Notes under the pieces: model-generated
Told to the model about the DNA's origin: nothing
Databases searched by the model: none
The model's input: the letters and a program-made list of their open reading frames with translations, nothing else
Made by a program: the position numbers and the translations under genes
Assembly (NCBI RefSeq): GCF_001625575.1
Contig: NZ_AUXV01000011.1
Location: 1-64,000, forward strand
Length of the DNA stretch: 64,000 bases
Direction: 5' to 3'
DNA from: Pseudoalteromonas luteoviolacea S2607
GTDB lineage: Bacteria; Pseudomonadota; Gammaproteobacteria; Enterobacterales; Alteromonadaceae
Shown: positions 55,607-64,000 of the stretch, in pieces
How the letters are laid out: each line of letters begins with the position of its first letter
How positions within the stretch are numbered: position 1 is the stretch's first letter

Positions 55607-55634
55607 TTGCAAATTGAGCAGAAATCAGTATAAT
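55607..55634 (+). promoter_or_regulatory. atp operon promoter
   Basis: TTGCAA (55607-55612), a 16-base spacer, and a perfect TATAAT (55629-55634), about 54 bases before atpI. Confidence 0.75.
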
Positions 55635-55687
55635 TTCGCCAGTTTTTATACCCTGATAAATTTTAGCGTCATTAAGGTTAATATAAA

Positions 55688-56068
55688 GTGACTCATTCGT
55701 TAGCTGGCCCGTATAGGCGTGCCGCATTAAAAGGTGTCTTGCTTCAGGGTATCGTAGCACTGTTTGCTGCAGTAATAGTTTTAGTAGGTTGGGGAGCACA
55801 AGCCGGTCTGTCAGCTTTGATGGGCGGTGTTGCAATTGTGCTGCCAAACTTCGTATTTGCTTTGTATGCCTTCAGATATGTTGGCGCAAGTAAAGCAGAG
55901 CAAGTATATGACTCGTTAAAACGAGGCAAAGGATTAAAATTTTTGCTAACCATTTGCATATTTGCACTGGTATTTAAACATTTAAGTGTCATGGCGTTGC
56001 CATTTTTCTGCTGTTACATACTCGTGATGTTTTCGCAGTGGCTAGCACCGATTTTTTTTAATCATTAA
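55688..56068 (+). CDS. atpI: ATP synthase accessory protein AtpI
   Basis: A 126-residue inner-membrane protein with about four TM helices, including GIVALFAAVIVLVGWGAQAG and ALMGGVAIVLPNFVFALYAF. AtpI/UncI is not part of the enzyme but helps c-ring assembly. It precedes atpB, the usual place. GTG start; alternatives upstream are not evident. Confidence 0.9.
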   Translation: MTHSLAGPYRRAALKGVLLQGIVALFAAVIVLVGWGAQAGLSALMGGVAIVLPNFVFALYAFRYVGASKAEQVYDSLKRGKGLKFLLTICIFALVFKHLSVMALPFFCCYILVMFSQWLAPIFFNH

Positions 56069-56080
56069 CTTTTGGGATAA

Positions 56081-56941
<861 letters not shown>

Positions 56942-56981
56942 GAATATAATTTTTAAAAAGATTTTTTAACTTTAACTTTAA

Positions 56982-57242
<261 letters not shown>

Positions 57243-57287
57243 TAGCCTTATTTTTTGAACAGCTTACTATTTTAAGGAGGAGCGGTT

Positions 57288-57758
57288 GTGAACTTAAACG
57301 CCACTCTACTAGGTGAATTAATCGCATTTGTGGTTTTCGTATTATTCTGTATGAAGTACGTATGGCCACCACTAAATGGTGCGATTGAAGCTCGCCAGAA
57401 AAAAATTGAAGATGGTTTAGCTGCCTCTGATGAAGCTGAAAAAGAGCTTGAGCGCGTTCGTAAAGAAGCCGCGGTTGAGCTAAATGAAGCGAAATCTCAA
57501 GCTGCTGAAATCATTGAGCAAGCTAAAAAGCGTGCTGCGCTTATCGTTGACGAAGAGACAACTCGTGGTCAACAAGAGCGTGAGAAGATTATTGCTCAAG
57601 GACACTCTGAAATTGATTCAGAGCGCAACCGTGTTAAAGAAGAACTACGTTCTCAAGTAGCTACTTTAGCAGTGGTTGGCGCTGAAAAGATTTTAGAGCG
57701 TGAAATTAATCAAGACGCACACAGCGATATCGTTGATAAGCTAGTTGCTGAGCTTTAA
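57288..57758 (+). CDS. atpF: ATP synthase F0 subunit b
   Basis: The peripheral stalk dimer subunit, 156 residues. One N-terminal TM (about 5-25, [18 protein letters not shown]) is followed by a long charged helix, and ends with the delta-binding tail. GTG start with AAGGAGGAG upstream. Confidence 0.97.
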   Translation: MNLNATLLGELIAFVVFVLFCMKYVWPPLNGAIEARQKKIEDGLAASDEAEKELERVRKEAAVELNEAKSQAAEIIEQAKKRAALIVDEETTRGQQEREKIIAQGHSEIDSERNRVKEELRSQVATLAVVGAEKILEREINQDAHSDIVDKLVAEL

Positions 57759-57774
57759 TTAGGAGGGTATGAGC

Positions 57775-58308
57775 ATGTCTGAATTGACTACTATCGCTCG
57801 CCCATACGCTAAAGCGGCTTTTGAACTTGCCGTTGAGAAAGGTGCTGTTGAAGCTTGGAATGAAATGCTGTTCTTCGCTGGTCAAGTGACTAGCGATGAA
57901 CAGGTTCAGGCACTATTGGGTAGTATTGCTACTCAAACTGAGCAGTCTGAAGTCATCATCAAGCTATGTGCTGAGCAACTCAACGAACAAGGTCAAAATC
58001 TTATCAAGCTGATGGCCGAAAATGAGCGTTTATCTGCAGTCCCTGCAGTTGCTGAACAATTCGCTGAATTAAAAGCGGATTATGATAAAGAAATCGACGT
58101 TGACGTGGTTTCTGCAACTGAACTTGCTCTAGAGCAGCAAGATAAATTGGGCGCTGCGTTAGAAAAACGTTTCGCACGCAAAGTTAAGCTGAATTGTAGC
58201 ATTGACGAAACCGTAGTAAGTGGTTTGGTTATCAAAGCTGGCGATACCGTAATTGACGGTAGCGTACGCGGTAAATTAGACCGCCTAGCAGTGTCGCTAC
58301 AATCGTAA
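57775..58308 (+). CDS. atpH: ATP synthase F1 subunit delta
   Basis: Connects F1 to the b stalk. The ATG at 57775 is 8 bases from AGGAGG, while the ATG at 57769 is only 2 away, so 57775 is preferred. This gives 177 residues, identical to the E. coli length, starting [19 protein letters not shown]. The C-terminal family signature [19 protein letters not shown] is present. Confidence 0.97.
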   Translation: MSELTTIARPYAKAAFELAVEKGAVEAWNEMLFFAGQVTSDEQVQALLGSIATQTEQSEVIIKLCAEQLNEQGQNLIKLMAENERLSAVPAVAEQFAELKADYDKEIDVDVVSATELALEQQDKLGAALEKRFARKVKLNCSIDETVVSGLVIKAGDTVIDGSVRGKLDRLAVSLQS

Positions 58309-58322
58309 TTGGGAAAAAGAGC

Positions 58323-59864
58323 ATGCAACTTAATTCCACAGAAATTTCTGCACTGATCAAGCAGCGTATTGAGCAGTTTGAAGTTGTAAGTGAAGCACGT
58401 AACGAAGGTACTATTGTATCTGTTACTGACGGTATCATCCGCATCCACGGTCTAGCTGACTGTATGCAAGGTGAGATGATCGAGCTTCCTGGCAACCGTT
58501 ATGCTATTGCATTGAACCTTGAGCGTGACTCAGTAGGTGCAGTAGTTATGGGTCCTTACGCAGACCTTAAAGAAGGCGTAAAAGTACAATCTACAGGTCG
58601 TATCCTTGAAGTACCAGTAGGCCGTGGTCTACTAGGTCGTGTTGTAAACACACTAGGTGCACCGATCGATGGTAAAGGTGCACTAGACAACGATGGTTTC
58701 GAGCCAGTTGAAAAAATTGCACCAGGTGTAATCGAGCGTCAATCAGTAGACGAGCCAGTACAAACTGGTTATAAGTCTATCGATGCGATGATCCCAGTAG
58801 GTCGTGGTCAGCGTGAGCTAGTAATCGGTGACCGCCAGACTGGTAAAACTGCACTTGCAATCGATGCAATCATCAACCAAAAAGACACAGGCGTTAAGTG
58901 TGTGTATGTAGCGGTTGGTCAAAAAGCATCTACTATTGCAAACGTAGTACGTAAATTAGAAGAGCACGGTGCACTTGAAAACACAATCGTTGTTGTTGCA
59001 TCGGCTTCTGAATCAGCAGCGCTTCAATTCCTAGCGCCATTTGCTGGTTGTACTATGGGTGAATACTTCCGTGACCGCGGTGAAGACGCGCTTATCGTAT
59101 ATGATGATCTTTCTAAGCAAGCTGTTGCTTACCGTCAGATCTCACTACTACTTAAGCGTCCACCAGGTCGTGAAGCATACCCAGGTGACGTATTCTACCT
59201 TCACTCACGTCTTCTAGAGCGTGCATCACGTGTAAACGCTGATTACGTTGAGAAGTTCACTAACGGTGAAGTGAAAGGTAAAACAGGTTCATTGACGGCA
59301 TTGCCAATCATTGAAACTCAAGGTGGTGACGTTTCTGCATTCGTACCTACTAACGTTATCTCAATCACCGATGGTCAGATCTTCCTAGAAACTGACTTAT
59401 TCAACGCAGGTATCCGTCCAGCTGTTAACGCTGGTATCTCGGTATCTCGTGTAGGTGGTGCAGCGCAAACTAAAATCGTTAAGAAACTAGGTGGTGGTAT
59501 CCGTCTAGCGCTAGCTCAGTACCGTGAACTAGCGGCGTTCTCTCAGTTCGCTTCAGACCTTGACGATGCAACACGTGCACAGCTTGAGCACGGTGAGCGC
59601 GTAACAGAGCTAATGAAGCAGAAGCAATATGCACCTATGTCTGTTGCTGAAATGTCTCTGTCTCTATTTGCTGCTGAAAAAGGCTTCCTACAAGACATCG
59701 AAATCAACAAGATTGGTGATTTCGAAGAAGGCCTAATCGGTTTCGCAAACAGCACTTACGCAGAGCTGATGACTCAAATCAACGAAACTGGTAACTACAA
59801 CGCTGAGATTGAAGCGCAACTTAAAGAACTTCTAGAGAAGTTCAAGTCGACGCAAACTTGGTAA
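58323..59864 (+). CDS. atpA: ATP synthase F1 subunit alpha
   Basis: The non-catalytic nucleotide-binding subunit, 513 residues. P-loop [13 protein letters not shown], and the arginine-finger region with the family signature [34 protein letters not shown] is also conserved. Normal length. Confidence 0.99.
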   Translation: MQLNSTEISALIKQRIEQFEVVSEARNEGTIVSVTDGIIRIHGLADCMQGEMIELPGNRYAIALNLERDSVGAVVMGPYADLKEGVKVQSTGRILEVPVGRGLLGRVVNTLGAPIDGKGALDNDGFEPVEKIAPGVIERQSVDEPVQTGYKSIDAMIPVGRGQRELVIGDRQTGKTALAIDAIINQKDTGVKCVYVAVGQKASTIANVVRKLEEHGALENTIVVVASASESAALQFLAPFAGCTMGEYFRDRGEDALIVYDDLSKQAVAYRQISLLLKRPPGREAYPGDVFYLHSRLLERASRVNADYVEKFTNGEVKGKTGSLTALPIIETQGGDVSAFVPTNVISITDGQIFLETDLFNAGIRPAVNAGISVSRVGGAAQTKIVKKLGGGIRLALAQYRELAAFSQFASDLDDATRAQLEHGERVTELMKQKQYAPMSVAEMSLSLFAAEKGFLQDIEINKIGDFEEGLIGFANSTYAELMTQINETGNYNAEIEAQLKELLEKFKSTQTW

Positions 59865-59913
59865 TTTAGTTATTCATGGTGGCTTCGGTCACCACTGATT
59901 CGGAGAGAGAGTC

Positions 59914-62192
<2,279 letters not shown>

Positions 62193-62205
62193 TTAGGAGG
62201 TTGTT

Positions 62206-62622
62206 ATGGCAATGACAGTACAACTTGACGTAGTGAGCGCAGAGAAGAGTGTATTCTCAGGTTCTGTAGCGACTATTCAAGTAACAGGTAGTGAAGGTGA
62301 ACTAGGTATTCACCCTGGCCACGCGCCACTCCTGACTGGCCTAAAACCTGGTATGGTACGTTTGGTTAAAGAAGATGGTGCAGAAGAGATCATCTACGTC
62401 GCAGGCGGTACGCTTGAAGTTCAACCAAAGACAGTAACTGTTCTAGCGGACGTTGCTATCCGTGGTGAAGAGCTTGATGAGCAAGCTGCTGAAGAAGCCA
62501 GACGTGAAGCTCAAGCGCAAATCTCTTCAGGCTCAACAGCTGATCTTGATTATAATCGAGCGGCTGTACAGCTAGAAGAAGCGCTTGCACAGCTACGCGT
62601 TATTCGCCAGTTGCGCAAATAA
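62206..62622 (+). CDS. atpC: ATP synthase F1 subunit epsilon
   Basis: The rotor and intrinsic inhibitor subunit, 138 residues: beta-sandwich ([34 protein letters not shown]) followed by a two-helix C-terminal arm. AGGAGG ribosome site before ATG. The last gene of the operon, followed by a terminator. Confidence 0.98.
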   Translation: MAMTVQLDVVSAEKSVFSGSVATIQVTGSEGELGIHPGHAPLLTGLKPGMVRLVKEDGAEEIIYVAGGTLEVQPKTVTVLADVAIRGEELDEQAAEEARREAQAQISSGSTADLDYNRAAVQLEEALAQLRVIRQLRK

Positions 62623-62641
62623 CCAACCACCTATTTGGTTT

Positions 62642-62680
62642 AAAGCCCACGCTAGGGTAACTTAGCGTGGGCTTTTTATT
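62642..62680 (+). terminator. Rho-independent terminator after the atp operon
   Basis: AAAGCCCACGCTA / TAGCGTGGGCTTT, a 13-bp perfect stem with an 8-base loop, then TTATTTT. It is very strong. Confidence 0.95.
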
Positions 62681-63123
62681 TTGTCGAAAAAGCTAACCTC
62701 TGCAATAGGGGTGTAAAACTATTGTGTGTCAATACCGTCTAGATTGATGCGCTTGGTGTTATTCATAGGGATAGAGAGCATAGTCCAGCTTCGAAAAGAA
62801 AAGGGATGAATGAAAAAGCAGTTTAAGCTGGTCCTTATTTATTATCTAACTTTTTAGTTTTGATTAAAAGGTACTGTTCTTAAGCTGGGGCGTACTATCT
62901 ATGCTTTAGTCTATTAGTAACTATTCATCGAATCTGAGTGAAGAATTGTTCACATTCATGGATATTTAAAATAGTATAGCTAAAGGTCCTATATTTGGGC
63001 GTCAGCCATGGCGTACTTAACTTAAGTGCATTGTATTAAATAGTCAGCTCTTTTTCTTGTGGGCAAGCATACAAGAGCTTACATATTTACACTGCTGTTA
63101 TTCCTATATCCTCAAATAAGAAT
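62681..63123. other. Intergenic region right of the atp operon
   Basis: About 440 AT-rich bases without a convincing gene. It probably contains the promoter of the regulator that starts at 63124. No origin, RNA or repeat was recognised. Confidence 0.5.
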
Positions 63124-64000
63124 ATGAATATTGTTGCGTTTTGTAAAAATATAGAAAAAATACAACTGGAATCATGGACGATATATCCAGAAAAACAATT
63201 ACTAACAGACAACGATAAAATTGAAAGGGAGTTGGAGCCTTTGCTATTTAGAATGCTGTTATATTTTATTGATAACAGTCATCGCATTGTCACGCGCCAA
63301 GAGCTCACAGACGAAGTTTGGCAACAGCCTTATGTTGATGATAATGCTATTAACAGAGCGATTTCAGAATTACGCAAAGCACTAAAATCTGACAAGCAAC
63401 GTGGCCAGACTTTGAAGACACATTATCGGACTGGCTATAGCTTTGTTTTAGATGTGGAGATCATCTATAAAGGAACGGACGCTAAACAGCATCTCGCGAA
63501 GGAGCCTCAAGGGCTAGCTCAAGACAGTACGAGGGCTCCGGATTCACAATCCCCTTATATTTCTAAAAACACTTCTACTCGTTACAACGCAAAGCTTATG
63601 TGGGGCTCGGTGGCGCTGAGCGCCTGTATGTTTGTTGGGGTGTTAATCAATTCATATTTATCTTCGCCTAATGTAAACGCACATCCTGGCTCGAGCAGAG
63701 GTAACTTTAATGACTATGTTACGCAGCTCGATAAAGAGATCCTAACGTGGAGCAAGGGGTCTGTGGCATTCCAAGAAATGTCTCCAGATAGTGCACTATT
63801 AGCATATTCATTTTTAGCTGAAGGGGAGCGCACCTCAGCACTTTACGTTAAGGATATGAAGTCCTTACAAAATATTAGATTGGTGAAAAAGGAAGGTGTG
63901 AACGTCATGCCTACGGGGTGGGCTGAAGACCATTTACAGCTTTATTATCAAGTAAGCAGTATCGGAGAAAATAAAGTTTGCGAGCTTTGGTCAGCGACCT
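63124..64000 (+). CDS. ToxR/CadC-like membrane regulator, cut by window edge
   Basis: The first 292 codons of a gene that runs off the right edge. The N-terminal OmpR-type winged helix (about 15-115) has FIDNSHRIVTRQELTDEVW, DDNAINRAISELRKALKSD and HYRTGYSF. A linker follows, then one TM at about 157-177 (LMWGSVALSACMFVGVLI). The periplasmic start resembles a TolB/PD40-type beta-propeller (MSPDSALLAYSFLAEGERTSALYVKD). It resembles the regulator at 39372 only in its DNA-binding part and layout; the sensor part differs. Targets unknown. Confidence 0.85.
   Translation, partial: MNIVAFCKNIEKIQLESWTIYPEKQLLTDNDKIERELEPLLFRMLLYFIDNSHRIVTRQELTDEVWQQPYVDDNAINRAISELRKALKSDKQRGQTLKTHYRTGYSFVLDVEIIYKGTDAKQHLAKEPQGLAQDSTRAPDSQSPYISKNTSTRYNAKLMWGSVALSACMFVGVLINSYLSSPNVNAHPGSSRGNFNDYVTQLDKEILTWSKGSVAFQEMSPDSALLAYSFLAEGERTSALYVKDMKSLQNIRLVKKEGVNVMPTGWAEDHLQLYYQVSSIGENKVCELWSAT

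Overview
The window is chromosomal DNA around the replication origin of a marine-type gammaproteobacterium, most likely Pseudoalteromonas or a close relative in the Alteromonadales. That assignment is inferred from gene order and protein character, because no 16S gene lies inside the window. Markers are dnaA-dnaN-recF-gyrB, rpmH-rnpA-yidD-yidC-mnmE, mioC-mnmG-rsmG-parA-parB-atpIBEFHAGDC, the aroE-tsaC-yrdD-smg-dprA / def-fmt-rsmB-trkA block and fadBA-pepQ-yigZ-trkH.

Layout: 1-125 holds a minus-strand rRNA P1-type promoter whose operon lies off the left edge. 256-13421 is the yrdA...trkA block, with a truncated hemoglobin, a chemoreceptor carrying a c-heme motif and hemF inserted between aroE and tsaC. 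13480-24590 carries a PilZ protein, trkH, yigZ, pepQ, slt, fadBA, tusA and a lipoprotein. 24657-33867 is the minus-strand glyQS and dnaA-dnaN-recF-gyrB group, with two perfect parS palindromes inside recF. 33868-34550 is a GATC- and DnaA-box-rich region. 34551-43033 is rpmH-rnpA-yidD-yidC, a three-gene thiol-redox group, a ToxR/CadC-like regulator and mnmE. 43034-50401 is an AT-rich accessory block. 50402-62622 is mioC, a classical oriC-like region, mnmG-rsmG-parAB and the full F-type ATP synthase operon. The right end has a second ToxR/CadC-like regulator, cut by the edge.

The most notable content is the accessory locus at about 43.26-49.45 kb, between mnmE and mioC. It contains two tiny genes, absent from ordinary ORF calls, that encode 50- and 55-residue peptides. 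Each has a 27-residue leader ending in the same VSGG double-glycine motif, followed by a short Cys-rich core (4 and 5 Cys). They sit with a C39-peptidase ABC exporter that keeps its catalytic triad, an HlyD-type adaptor, two divergent MNT-type nucleotidyltransferases with intact GS...SDID motifs, and a small glycine-rich-domain-protein-like (GRDP-like) protein. I read this as a peptide (bacteriocin/RiPP-like) export system in which nucleotidyl transfer may modify the peptide or confer immunity. The leader/exporter logic is well supported; the roles of the nucleotidyltransferases and the GRDP-like protein are inference.

No tRNA genes, CRISPR arrays, insertion sequences or complete rRNA genes were recognised.
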